A DNA stretch of 64,000 bases, from the NCBI GenBank assembly GCA_036269075.1, contig DATASX010000103.1:1-64000 (forward strand), written 5' to 3'. Under the pieces are notes generated by a model, which saw nothing but the letters and a program-made list of their open reading frames with translations, was not told the DNA's origin and searched no databases. Positions within the stretch are counted from its first letter, which is position 1. The number at the start of each line of letters is the position of its first letter. The position numbers and the translations under genes are program-made. The stretch is from Sporichthyaceae bacterium (GTDB lineage Bacteria; Actinomycetota; Actinomycetes; Sporichthyales; Sporichthyaceae). Below are positions 16,658 to 24,820 of this stretch, one piece after another.

Positions 16658-16946
16658 GATTGATTTCCCCCCAGGGAAAGTCGTAGGTGGTCTGGCTGGT
16701 CCGAAGCGGCGGTAGCGGCGGTTCCCGCCGTCGGCGCGCTTTCCGGGCGCTCGATCGGCCCGTCAGGCACAAGATTGCCCGGGCGCGCGAATGTTTACAT
16801 CGGGTAAAGGTTCCGCGAGAGCCGGCCGTGCAGACGCTGTGAACTGACCAATCGGACGATCTTCAAAGGCCGCGGAACCGGGCGCATCCGGACCGCGTCT
16901 GAGTCGGTCCCGGTAAAGGCTGACGGAACGTCAGACGATCAAAGCT
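16658..16946. promoter_or_regulatory. Intergenic region upstream of the surface operon
   Basis: These 289 bases separate the start of the five-gene operon from the GH16 stop. No gene is visible. The operon promoter must lie here. GGTAAAGG occurs twice (in 16802-16809 and 16912-16919). A CTGACGGAACGTCAG dyad is at 16920-16934. Confidence 0.35.
16920..16934. repeat. CTGAC-N5-GTCAG dyad
   Basis: CTGACG GAA CGTCAG, a perfect dyad between the GH16 stop and the surface-operon promoter region. One of the recurrent 15-bp dyads. Confidence 0.6.
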
Positions 16947-17870
16947 TCAGTCCGACGTTCGGGACGTCTGGGACACCCGCACCCAGTCGACGAGCATCGA
17001 GGCACCGGGCTTGGTGGTCGCGTCGGGCGATCCCGGCCACGTCCCGCCGACCGCGACGTTGAACAGCAGGAAGTACCCGTGGCTCAGCGCCCCGCGCAGG
17101 GCCTGCGCGCTGACCTGGTCCGAGGTGGCGCTCGCGTAGGTGCGGCCGTCGACCTGCCAGATCAGCTGTTGCGGCGCGGCGTTCCAGATCAGCGTGTAGG
17201 TGTGCCACCCGGCGGAACCGGCCGGCTGCCCCAGGTCCGCCTCGGCGCTCATCCCGTGCGGCTCGTCGCAGGCGCCGCCCGGGGCCTGGCCACAGTGCAG
17301 GGTCCCGTGCACGACCGGTGAGTTGTTGACGTTCTCCATCAGGTCCAGCTCGCCGGTGTGCGGCCAGACCTGCTCGTGCGTCCGGAACGTGTTGCCCAAC
17401 GCCCAGAACGCGGGCCAGTAACCCTTGCCGCCGCCCGGCAGCTGGATGCGGGCCTCGATCTTCAGGCTGCCGCCCGGCGGCGGAGCGAAGTCGGAGCGCT
17501 GGGTCTCGATGCGGCCGGAGTGCCAGACGCCGTCGACCAGCGTCGGGGTGATGCGCAGGTCGCCGGCGCCGTCCAGGGAGACGTTCGACGGGTCGGCGGT
17601 GTACTGCTCGAGTTCGTGGTTGCCCCAACCGGACGGCCCGTCCGGGTAGCCGCGGCCGAGGTCGAACTTCCAGTCGCTCGCGCTCGGCAGGGTCCCGGCC
17701 GGGCCGGTGAAGTCCTCCTGCCAGACGGTCCGCCACGCCGTCGCGGCGGCCGGGTGCGACGCGGCCGCGGTGGTCAGCCGGAGCTCCGGCGCCGGGCCGG
17801 GCACGGCCGCCAGCGCGGCGCCGCCCACGACAGCCACGCCGACCAGCCCGCCCAGCCATTTCCGTCGCAC
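16947..17870 (-). CDS. Secreted glycoside hydrolase family 16 protein
   Basis: A 307-residue secreted beta-glycanase. A signal peptide (RRKWLGGLVGVAVVGGAALAA) precedes a GH16 jelly-roll domain with the catalytic signature ELDLME (nucleophile and acid/base Glu) and aromatic subsites such as GYWPAFWAL and IWQVDGR. GH16 enzymes cleave beta-1,3- or mixed beta-1,3/1,4-glucans, agar or related polymers; the exact substrate cannot be read. GTG start with a weak ribosome site. It lies 69 bases after a GT2 glycan synthase, suggesting it trims or releases that synthase's product. Confidence 0.88.
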   Translation of the reverse strand: MRRKWLGGLVGVAVVGGAALAAVPGPAPELRLTTAAASHPAAATAWRTVWQEDFTGPAGTLPSASDWKFDLGRGYPDGPSGWGNHELEQYTADPSNVSLDGAGDLRITPTLVDGVWHSGRIETQRSDFAPPPGGSLKIEARIQLPGGGKGYWPAFWALGNTFRTHEQVWPHTGELDLMENVNNSPVVHGTLHCGQAPGGACDEPHGMSAEADLGQPAGSAGWHTYTLIWNAAPQQLIWQVDGRTYASATSDQVSAQALRGALSHGYFLLFNVAVGGTWPGSPDATTKPGASMLVDWVRVSQTSRTSD

Positions 17871-17939
17871 GCCCGCACGGTACGGGGCGAGTCTTGGACG
17901 AACCCGACCTTGGGCCAGATTTGGCGCGACCGGTCTGAA

Positions 17940-19568
17940 TCAGTCCCGGGAAGCCAGCGCGTCGACCGGAGCCGGGAGCGAATCGGTCCGCTGCGCCGGG
18001 ATCTGGGCCACCAGCGCCTCGGCGGGCGACTCCGGCAGGCCCGAGCCGGGCTGCGCGACCGCCAGCCACACCAGCAGCGACAGGGCGTTGACCGTGACCA
18101 TCAGCGAGTACTGGCCCAGGCCGTGCACGAGCACGCCGCGGTAGATGCCGACCCAGGTGATCGCCTGCATGGTGCCGCCCCACCAGACGATCTTGCGCCG
18201 GACCTTGTCGCCCAGCGGCGTGCGGGTCTTGACCCCGCTGGGCACCCAGCCGGCGGAGCGGCCGCGGGCGAAGTCGACCACGGCTTGGGCGAAGCAGTAG
18301 GCGTAGACGATCCGCAGCCGAAGCAGATCCATCACCCGCCGCGTCCCCAGCAGCGCGGGCAGCACGAACAGCGCCCCGAAGAACGACGGGATCAGCGACA
18401 GCGAGTTCAACGGGTGCACGTGCGAGGGGTAGAACCAGAGCACGATGATCGCCGGCACGCTGCCGAAGGCCACCGTCACCGCGGTCATCACGTAGAAGAG
18501 GAAGCCCGACCAGTAGCAGGCCCGCTGCGCGCGCCGCATCGGCGTGGCGTGGAACCGGGGGTCGGCCAGCAGGCTCAGCGACCCGGTGCACCAGCGGTAC
18601 ATCATGTTCACGTAGCCGCTGAAGGTCTCCGGGCACAGGCCCTTGGCCAGGATCACCGGCAGGTAGCGCACCTTGTACCCGGCTCGGATCAGGTTGACGC
18701 CGGTGTGCACGTCCTCGCTGTGGCCGATCTGCGCGAACCCCTCGGAGTTCTCCAGCGCCGCGCGCCGGTAGATCGCGCAGGTGCCGACGCAGATCGCGCC
18801 GTCGACGGTGTCGCGGGAGGTCTGGATCAGCCGGTAGAACATCCGCTGCTCGACGCCGGAGGCCCGCTGGATCCACGGCATCGCCGGGTGCGCGTCGAAG
18901 TGCTGCGGCGACTGCAGGATCCCGATGGTCTCGTCGTCGAAATAGGGGACCATCTCGTTCAGCATGTCCGGCCGCGGGGCGAAGTCCGCGTCGAGGACGA
19001 GGATCAGGTCGCCGGCGGACTGGCCGTAACCGAAGATCAGGTTCCCGGCCTTCTTCATGTAGCCCCGGTTCGGCCGGGTCCGGTAGTGGAAGCCGAACTC
19101 GTTCGCCATCCGGGCCACCTCGGGCCGGGCCGAGTCGTCGAGCACCCAGACGTTCAGCTCGCCGGCCCACTCCAACTGCCCGACGGCGCGGTAGGTGTTG
19201 CGCAGCACCGACATCGGCTCGCCGCAGGAGGGCAGGTACACGTCGACCGACGGGTAGGCCCCGGCCGGCCGCCAACCGGTCACCTTGGCCAGGTGATCGG
19301 GCAGGTTCATCCGGCGGCCGCGGCAGGTGGACACGAAGCTGACCAGCGCCCAGGTGAACATCAGCGCGGCCAATGGCCACAGCAGCCGGGTCACCCCGCC
19401 CATGAACGTCAGGCGGATGATCGCCGCGACGGTCAGGCCCAGCGCCCCGAGGGTGTAAAAGGCGAACCAGCGGTGCCGACGACCGAGGTAGGCGTACTTC
19501 TCGGCGTCGGTCGGCGGCTGCGGCAACAACTCGTAGGGATGGACCTCCCGCGACTCGGCGCGCGACAT
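17940..19568 (-). CDS. Cellulose-synthase-like GT2 glycosyltransferase
   Basis: A 542-residue processive family-2 glycosyltransferase. Two N-terminal membrane helices (about residues 35-85) precede the catalytic domain: VWVLDDS, LVLDADFAP (DxD), the acidic GHSED motif and YRWCTGS (the Q/RxxRW-like motif). Four or more membrane helices follow. It should polymerise a beta-linked glycan from UDP- or GDP-sugar and extrude it. There is no PilZ domain, so no c-di-GMP control is evident. ATG start with AGGAG upstream. Downstream lies a GH16 enzyme and upstream a 64-aa membrane peptide, giving a small exopolysaccharide unit. Confidence 0.88.
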   Translation of the reverse strand: MSRAESREVHPYELLPQPPTDAEKYAYLGRRHRWFAFYTLGALGLTVAAIIRLTFMGGVTRLLWPLAALMFTWALVSFVSTCRGRRMNLPDHLAKVTGWRPAGAYPSVDVYLPSCGEPMSVLRNTYRAVGQLEWAGELNVWVLDDSARPEVARMANEFGFHYRTRPNRGYMKKAGNLIFGYGQSAGDLILVLDADFAPRPDMLNEMVPYFDDETIGILQSPQHFDAHPAMPWIQRASGVEQRMFYRLIQTSRDTVDGAICVGTCAIYRRAALENSEGFAQIGHSEDVHTGVNLIRAGYKVRYLPVILAKGLCPETFSGYVNMMYRWCTGSLSLLADPRFHATPMRRAQRACYWSGFLFYVMTAVTVAFGSVPAIIVLWFYPSHVHPLNSLSLIPSFFGALFVLPALLGTRRVMDLLRLRIVYAYCFAQAVVDFARGRSAGWVPSGVKTRTPLGDKVRRKIVWWGGTMQAITWVGIYRGVLVHGLGQYSLMVTVNALSLLVWLAVAQPGSGLPESPAEALVAQIPAQRTDSLPAPVDALASRD

Positions 19569-19604
19569 CGTTGGCTCCTGGCGTGCTGGTGGGTTGCGGG
19601 CGGA

Positions 19605-19799
19605 TCAGACGGAGAGGACCTGGCGGCCGGCCGAGTCGTAGAGGCTCGCCGGGGCTGCCGGGGCCGCCGGGGACTGCGAGGCGACGCCCGCGGGCGTGGC
19701 GGACCCGCGGTGCAGGTGCAGCGCCTCGGGCACGCCCACCGCCACCGTCAGCACGGCCAGGTATGCGGCGGCCAGACCTACTCGCCGGTTCACAGTCAT
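19605..19799 (-). CDS. 64-aa single-span membrane peptide upstream of GT2
   Basis: A short protein with an N-terminal basic start (MTVNRRVG), one hydrophobic segment (LAAAYLAVLTVAVGVPEAL) and an Ala/Pro/Ser-rich tail ending in SLYDSAGRQVLSV. It stops 36 bases before the GT2 start on the same strand, so it probably belongs to the same transcript. The ribosome site is weak and the frame can be extended upstream, so the start is uncertain. It could be a small accessory subunit of the glycan synthase; that is inference from position. Confidence 0.45.
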   Translation of the reverse strand: MTVNRRVGLAAAYLAVLTVAVGVPEALHLHRGSATPAGVASQSPAAPAAPASLYDSAGRQVLSV

Positions 19800-20186
19800 G
19801 CGGCTTGGATGCCGACAAGTCGGGTGGGCGTTCCGAGGCAGGCCCAGAATCGGGCGTTCGACGGTGTCCGATGCGCCGGAAAGTGCCCGGCAATCAGCCG
19901 AACGGCGGACCTGCGCTGGGCCGTTCCTGTGATCCCTGGCCAAGCCCTTTGAACGACTGCCGACCCGCCGTCGACAACTTCCTGGCCGGCCAAGGCACCT
20001 CGGTTTGAACGACCACGGAGCCGCCGACGACACTCCGGCGCCCGCCGAGGGCATCCCCGACCGTCACCGCCCGCCCAGGGGGCGTAACCTGAGAAACAGT
20101 CGGCGGGCAGATCCATCACCCGACCAGGACGTAAATTTTTCGGCCGCCGGGGCGCCCGGGTCGGCCCAGCTGGGGAGACGCGCCAG
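19800..20186. promoter_or_regulatory. Divergent intergenic region before korA
   Basis: 387 bases between the glycan-synthase unit (-) and korA (+). No gene recognised. It must hold promoters in both directions. A short AT-rich patch at 20131-20138 stands out, and GGGGAGA (20172-20178) is the korA ribosome site. Confidence 0.4.
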
Positions 20187-22106
20187 GTGTCGAAGCAGGT
20201 TCAACAACTCGATCGGGTGATCATTCGGTTCGCCGGCGACTCCGGCGACGGTATGCAACTCACCGGCGACCGGTTCACCGCCGAAACGGCCTCGTTCGGC
20301 AACGACCTGTCGACGCTGCCCAACTTCCCGGCCGAGATCCGGGCACCAACGGGCACCCTGCCCGGGGTCTCCAGCTTCCAGCTGCACTTCGCCGACCACG
20401 ACATCCTGACCCCGGGCGACGCCCCGGACGTGCTGGTCGCGATGAACCCCGCCGCACTGAAGGCCAACCTGGCCGACCTGCCGCGCGGGGCCATGATCGT
20501 CGCCGACACCGACGAGTTCACCAACCGGAACCTGACCAAGGTCGGCTACAAGACCAGCCCGCTCGACGACCACTCGTTGCAGGCGTACCACGTGCACGGC
20601 CTGGCGCTGACCGCGCTGACCGTCGAGGCCCTGAAGGACTTCGACATGACCCGCAAGGAGGCCGAGCGGTCGAAGAACATGTTCGCCCTGGGCCTGCTGT
20701 CGTGGCTGTACGGCCGCGGCACGGAGGGCACCGAGAAGTTCCTGAAGGACAAGTTCGCCGCCAAGCCGATCATCCGCGACGCCAACATCGCGGCGTTCCG
20801 CGCGGGCTGGAACTACGGCGAGACCACCGAGGACTTCGCTGTCTCCTACGAGATCAAGCCCGCCCCGCTGCAGGCCGGTGAGTACCGCAACATCACCGGC
20901 AACACGGCTCTGGCCTACGGCCTGATCGCCGGCGCCCAACAGGCCCGGCTGCCACTGTTCCTCGGCGCGTACCCGATCACCCCGGCCAGCGACATCCTCC
21001 ACGAGCTGTCCCGGCACAAGGGCATGGGCGTGCGGACGTTCCAGGCCGAGGACGAGATCGCCGGCGTCGGCGCGGCACTCGGTGCCTCGTTCGGCGGCTC
21101 GTTGGGCGTCACCTCGACCTCCGGCCCCGGCGTGGTGCTCAAGTCCGAGACGATCGGCCTGGCCGTCAGCCTCGAACTGCCGTTGGTCATCGTCGACGTG
21201 CAGCGGGCCGGTCCGGCGACAGGTCTGCCCACCAAGACCGAGCAGTCCGACCTGCTGATGGCGATGTTCGGCCGCAACGGCGAGTGCCCGGTCGCGATCG
21301 TGGCTCCCCAGTCGCCCGCCGACTGCTTCGACGCGGCGGTGGAGGCGGTCCGGATCTCCATCAAGTACCGGACCCCGACGATGCTGCTGTCCGACGGGTA
21401 CCTGGCCAACGGCGCCGAGCCGTGGCGGATCCCGAACGTGGACGACCTGCCCGACCTCTACCAGCCGTATGCCACTGAGACCAACCACGAGACCGAGTCC
21501 GGCGACCGGACCTTCTGGCCGTACAAGCGCGACCCGAAGACCCTCGCCCGGCCGTGGGCCATCCCGGGCACGCCGGGGCTGGAGCACCGCATCGGCGGCA
21601 TCGAGAAGGCCGACGGCCACGGGAACATCTCCTACGACCCGGCCAACCACGACCTGATGGTCCGCACGCGGCAGGCCAAGATCGACGGCATCGCCGCCGA
21701 CATCCCACCGCTGGCCGTCGACGACCCGTCCGGCAAGGCCAAGGTGCTGATCCTGGGCTGGGGTTCGACGTACGGCCCGATCGCGGCGGCCTGCCGCCGC
21801 GTGCGGCAGAACGGCGGCGAGGTGGCCTGCGCGCACCTGCGCCACCTGAACCCGTTCCCGGCGAACACCGGCGAGGTGCTGCGCTCCTACGAGCGGGTCA
21901 TCGTGCCGGAGATGAACCTCGGCCAGTTGTCGATGCTGCTGCGCGCGAAATACCTCGTCGACATCGTCGGTTTCAACAAGGTCCGCGGCCTGCCGTTCAC
22001 CGTCGGCGAGTTGTCCGACGCGGTCACCGAGTTGATCGACATGATCGCCGAGACCGAGCGCACCGATCGAGCCAAGCGTCGGAAGCCCCAGCAAGGAGCG
22101 CAGTAG
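20187..22106 (+). CDS. korA: 2-oxoacid:ferredoxin oxidoreductase, alpha (gamma-alpha fusion) subunit
   Basis: A 639-residue KorA. The first about 190 residues are the gamma-type domain (VIIRFAGDSGDGMQLTGDR). The alpha pyrimidine-binding domain follows with GAYPITPASD, TSTSGPGVVLK and RAGPATGLPTKTEQ, then the transketolase C-terminal domain. With KorB it oxidatively decarboxylates 2-oxoglutarate to succinyl-CoA, reducing ferredoxin, and is the common mycobacterial/actinomycete type that tolerates oxygen. GTG start with GGGGAGA upstream. korB begins 3 bases after its stop. Confidence 0.95.
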   Translation: MSKQVQQLDRVIIRFAGDSGDGMQLTGDRFTAETASFGNDLSTLPNFPAEIRAPTGTLPGVSSFQLHFADHDILTPGDAPDVLVAMNPAALKANLADLPRGAMIVADTDEFTNRNLTKVGYKTSPLDDHSLQAYHVHGLALTALTVEALKDFDMTRKEAERSKNMFALGLLSWLYGRGTEGTEKFLKDKFAAKPIIRDANIAAFRAGWNYGETTEDFAVSYEIKPAPLQAGEYRNITGNTALAYGLIAGAQQARLPLFLGAYPITPASDILHELSRHKGMGVRTFQAEDEIAGVGAALGASFGGSLGVTSTSGPGVVLKSETIGLAVSLELPLVIVDVQRAGPATGLPTKTEQSDLLMAMFGRNGECPVAIVAPQSPADCFDAAVEAVRISIKYRTPTMLLSDGYLANGAEPWRIPNVDDLPDLYQPYATETNHETESGDRTFWPYKRDPKTLARPWAIPGTPGLEHRIGGIEKADGHGNISYDPANHDLMVRTRQAKIDGIAADIPPLAVDDPSGKAKVLILGWGSTYGPIAAACRRVRQNGGEVACAHLRHLNPFPANTGEVLRSYERVIVPEMNLGQLSMLLRAKYLVDIVGFNKVRGLPFTVGELSDAVTELIDMIAETERTDRAKRRKPQQGAQ

Positions 22107-22109
22107 AAG

Positions 22110-23180
22110 ATGCCTCGCGACGCCTCTCCCCCGCCCGGGCTGGCCTACCAGAGCCTGTCCCTGGTGCCGAAGACCGACGTCACCCAGTCGGCGAAGGACT
22201 TCAAGTCCGACCAGGAGGTGCGCTGGTGCCCCGGCTGCGGGGACTACGCGATCCTCGCCGCGGTTCAGGGCTTCCTGCCCGAGCTCGGGCTGCGCAAGGA
22301 GAACATCGTCTTCATCTCGGGCATCGGGTGCTCGTCCCGGTTCCCGTACTACCTGAACACGTACGGCCTGCACTCGATCCACGGCCGGGCGCCGGCGATC
22401 GCGACCGGCCTGTGCACCACCCGCCCGGACCTGTCGGTCTGGGTTGTCACCGGCGACGGCGACGCGCTGAGCATCGGCGGCAACCACCTGATCCACGCGC
22501 TCCGCCGCAACATCAACCTGAAGATCCTGCTGTTCAACAACCGGATCTACGGTCTGACGAAGGGTCAGTACTCGCCGACCTCCGAGGTCGGCAAGATCAC
22601 CAAGTCGACCCCGGTCGGCTCGCTGGACTACCCGTTCAACCCGGTCTCGCTGGCCCTGGGCGCCGAGGCCACGTTCGTGGCTCGCACGATCGACTCCGAC
22701 CGTAAGCACCTGACCGCGGTGCTGCGGGCGGCGGCGGAGCACCAGGGCACCGCGCTGATCGAGATCTACCAGAACTGCAACATCTTCAACGACGGCGCAT
22801 TCGAGCCGTTGAAGGATTCCGAGTCGGCCCAGAAGCACCTGATCCGCCTCGAGCACGGGCAGCCGATCCGCTTCGGCGCGGACAACGAGCGCGGGGTCGT
22901 GCGCGGCGCGAACGGCACGATCGAGGTCGTCGACATCACGCCGGAGAACGAGGCCGACGTGCTCACCCACGACGCCCACGCCACGGACCCGGGTTTGGCC
23001 TTCGCGCTGTCCCGACTGCCGGACCTGGCCCTGGACCGCACGCCTATCGGAGTCTTCCGCGACGTCGAGCGGCCCACGTACGACGCCATGATGAGCGCCC
23101 AGTTGCGCACCGCCGCGGCAAAGCCCGGCGATCTGCAGCGAATGCTGCGCGGCACGGACACCTGGACCATCACCGGCTGA
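22110..23180 (+). CDS. korB: 2-oxoacid:ferredoxin oxidoreductase, beta subunit
   Basis: A 356-residue KorB, the thiamine-diphosphate and iron-sulfur subunit. It shows WCPGCGDY near residue 36, the TPP motif GDGDALSIGGNH followed by NNRIYGLTKGQ, and IYQNCNIFND with a further cluster Cys. ATG start directly after korA, so the pair is co-translated. The 13-bp hairpin at 23204-23233 ends the operon. No ferredoxin gene is adjacent; the nearest ferredoxin-like gene in the window (49621-49892) is broken. Confidence 0.95.
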   Translation: MPRDASPPPGLAYQSLSLVPKTDVTQSAKDFKSDQEVRWCPGCGDYAILAAVQGFLPELGLRKENIVFISGIGCSSRFPYYLNTYGLHSIHGRAPAIATGLCTTRPDLSVWVVTGDGDALSIGGNHLIHALRRNINLKILLFNNRIYGLTKGQYSPTSEVGKITKSTPVGSLDYPFNPVSLALGAEATFVARTIDSDRKHLTAVLRAAAEHQGTALIEIYQNCNIFNDGAFEPLKDSESAQKHLIRLEHGQPIRFGADNERGVVRGANGTIEVVDITPENEADVLTHDAHATDPGLAFALSRLPDLALDRTPIGVFRDVERPTYDAMMSAQLRTAAAKPGDLQRMLRGTDTWTITG

Positions 23181-23203
23181 GAACCACCACAACCCGGATC
23201 AAC

Positions 23204-23233
23204 GGCGGGCCGCAGCGTTTGCTGCGGCCCGCC
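23204..23233 (+). terminator. Terminator of korAB, 13-bp perfect stem
   Basis: GGCGGGCCGCAGC (23204-23216) pairs with GCTGCGGCCCGCC (23221-23233) across GTTT, 23 bases after the korB stop. Confidence 0.85.
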
Positions 23234-23455
23234 TCGGCGTTCTGCAGGGCCGGAACGGGCCTGCGCCGCATCGTCCGCTCGTTGGCAAACAGCTCTAAAG
23301 AGCCGGCAAAACGCTCATACGTCCGGACGATCGGCGCGCGTCGAAGGGACCGTTCTCACAGCGCTCCGGAACCTGGCTGCCAGCGCTCTCATCGAAGCCG
23401 TTGTACGTGCGTCGCGGACGCAACTTCGGACGACGAGACACGGAGCGTGGCATAG

Positions 23456-24544
23456 ATGAACAAGACCGGTATCGGCTGGGCAGCCGGCGTCATCACGGGC
23501 GCCCTGGTCATCGGTGGGATCACGACCGCGGCCGTGAGCGTCAACCACTCGAAGCCGTCGGCCGGATCGGCTCGTGGCACGGTCTCCTCGGGTCAGGCCA
23601 ACGTCTCCTACGACAACTCCGGCGCACTGAACGCGCTGAACGGCAGCCTGGGCACAACCCGCACCAACCTCGACGCCGCGGGCGCCGGCGCGCTGAGCAC
23701 CATCAAGACCGCGCAGGGCAAGCTCAAGTCGGTCTCGGGTCCGGCCGCGGGGACGTTGTCGAACCCGAACCAGTCGCTGTCGGCCTCGCTGAACAGCGCG
23801 CTGTCCGAGGCCAACGCCGCGCTGAGCCTGGCGCAGGGCACCGTCGGCACCGTGCTCGGAACCGCGACCAACGCGACCGCGCTGCTCACCAACCCGGCCA
23901 ACACCGTGACGGCCAAGCTGGCCGACGCCAAGTCGAAGGTCGACAGCGCGTTCGCCCTCGCGCAGAACGCCGTCTCGCTGGCCAAGGGCAAGACCGGCGG
24001 TGTCGCTGACACCGCGCTGGCCCAGTACTCCGCGGCCCTGAACACCGCCGAGGGCCTGTTCGACTCCGCGTTCGCCACCGCCGGCGGCGCCGCGAACAGC
24101 GCGTTCAGCCAGGCGAGCGGCGCGTTGAACACGGTCTCCGGGGTTGCCAAGCTCGGCACCTCCGGTGGCATCACCGGCACCGTCGGTGGCGTGACCGGCC
24201 AGCTCGGTGGCGTGACCGGGACCGTCGGCGGCGTGGCAGGCACCCTGCCGGGCGGCAGCGCGGTCAGCAGCACGCTGAACGGCGTGAGCAAGATCGCGGG
24301 CGACGCAACCAGTGGCAACGTCGGTGGCGTGGTCGGCGACGTCACCGGCACCGTCGGTGGCGTGGTGAACGGCTTGGCCGGCAAGGCCGGCCTGGGCGCC
24401 AACGGTCTCCCGCTGACCAACCCGACCAACGGCGTCGGCGGCCTGGTGAACGGCCTCCTCGGCGGCCTGACCGGTGGCAGCGCCTCGGTCAACGGCAACG
24501 CCAGCAGCAACGGGGCCAACGGCGTCATTTCGCTCGTGCCGTAG
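23456..24544 (+). CDS. Exported low-complexity Gly/Ala/Ser/Val-rich protein
   Basis: A 362-residue protein beginning with one hydrophobic segment (GWAAGVITGALVIGGITTAAV), a signal peptide or anchor. The middle is Ala/Ser/Asn/Leu-rich and probably helical. The last 130 residues contain degenerate repeats of the type GGVTGTVGGV. There are no cysteines and almost no aromatic residues. ATG at 23456 with GGAG nearby; 222 bases upstream contain no gene. Base composition matches the neighbours. Unknown function; a wall-spanning or matrix structural role would fit the repeats. Confidence 0.65.
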   Translation: MNKTGIGWAAGVITGALVIGGITTAAVSVNHSKPSAGSARGTVSSGQANVSYDNSGALNALNGSLGTTRTNLDAAGAGALSTIKTAQGKLKSVSGPAAGTLSNPNQSLSASLNSALSEANAALSLAQGTVGTVLGTATNATALLTNPANTVTAKLADAKSKVDSAFALAQNAVSLAKGKTGGVADTALAQYSAALNTAEGLFDSAFATAGGAANSAFSQASGALNTVSGVAKLGTSGGITGTVGGVTGQLGGVTGTVGGVAGTLPGGSAVSSTLNGVSKIAGDATSGNVGGVVGDVTGTVGGVVNGLAGKAGLGANGLPLTNPTNGVGGLVNGLLGGLTGGSASVNGNASSNGANGVISLVP

Positions 24545-24559
24545 CTCTTGCCGGATCCC

Positions 24560-24590
24560 GTGCCGACGGGCGGGCAACGTTCGTCGGCAC
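24560..24590 (+). terminator. 9-bp hairpin downstream of low-complexity gene
   Basis: GTGCCGACG (24560-24568) pairs with CGTCGGCAC (24582-24590). First of two hairpins after the stop at 24544. Confidence 0.6.
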
Positions 24591-24614
24591 GCGGACGGTG
24601 GGGTGCGGTGAACC

Positions 24615-24648
24615 CGAGGAGGAGGCAGGATTTCCTGCCTCCTCCTCG
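24615..24648 (+). terminator. 16-bp near-palindromic hairpin
   Basis: CGAGGAGGAGGCAGGA (24615-24630) is the exact reverse complement of 24633-24648, separated by two T residues. It is a strong stem that isolates the low-complexity gene from the hydrolase genes downstream. Confidence 0.75.
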
Positions 24649-24820
24649 CGTTCGGGCCACTGCGGCAAGTGCGGACCAGGTCCAGGTAATCCACAGCCGG
24701 ATGGCTGTCCACAACTCGGTCGTATCGGGACGTACTTGCCAACTCCGCCTATACGCTGAATGAACCGTGCAGCTGCACGCGCCGACGAAACCGTCGGGTT
24801 CAGCCGGGGGTTGGGGACCG

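Noticed and set aside
16799-16920. GGGTAAAG-type sites as stress sigma-factor promoters
   Set aside because: Similar GGTAAAGG strings occur here, and CCTTTACC near 56789, but no GTTT at the right distance was found, so no promoter was called.
17358-19952. 864-codon plus-strand frame opposite GH16 and GT2
   Set aside because: Spans the gap between two real genes on the other strand and has shadow composition.
20064-23192. A 1042-codon open frame on the minus strand opposite korAB
   Set aside because: It is the shadow of two clearly conserved genes; its composition (runs of Arg, Gly, Val, Asp) is typical of antisense frames at high GC and no domain is visible.
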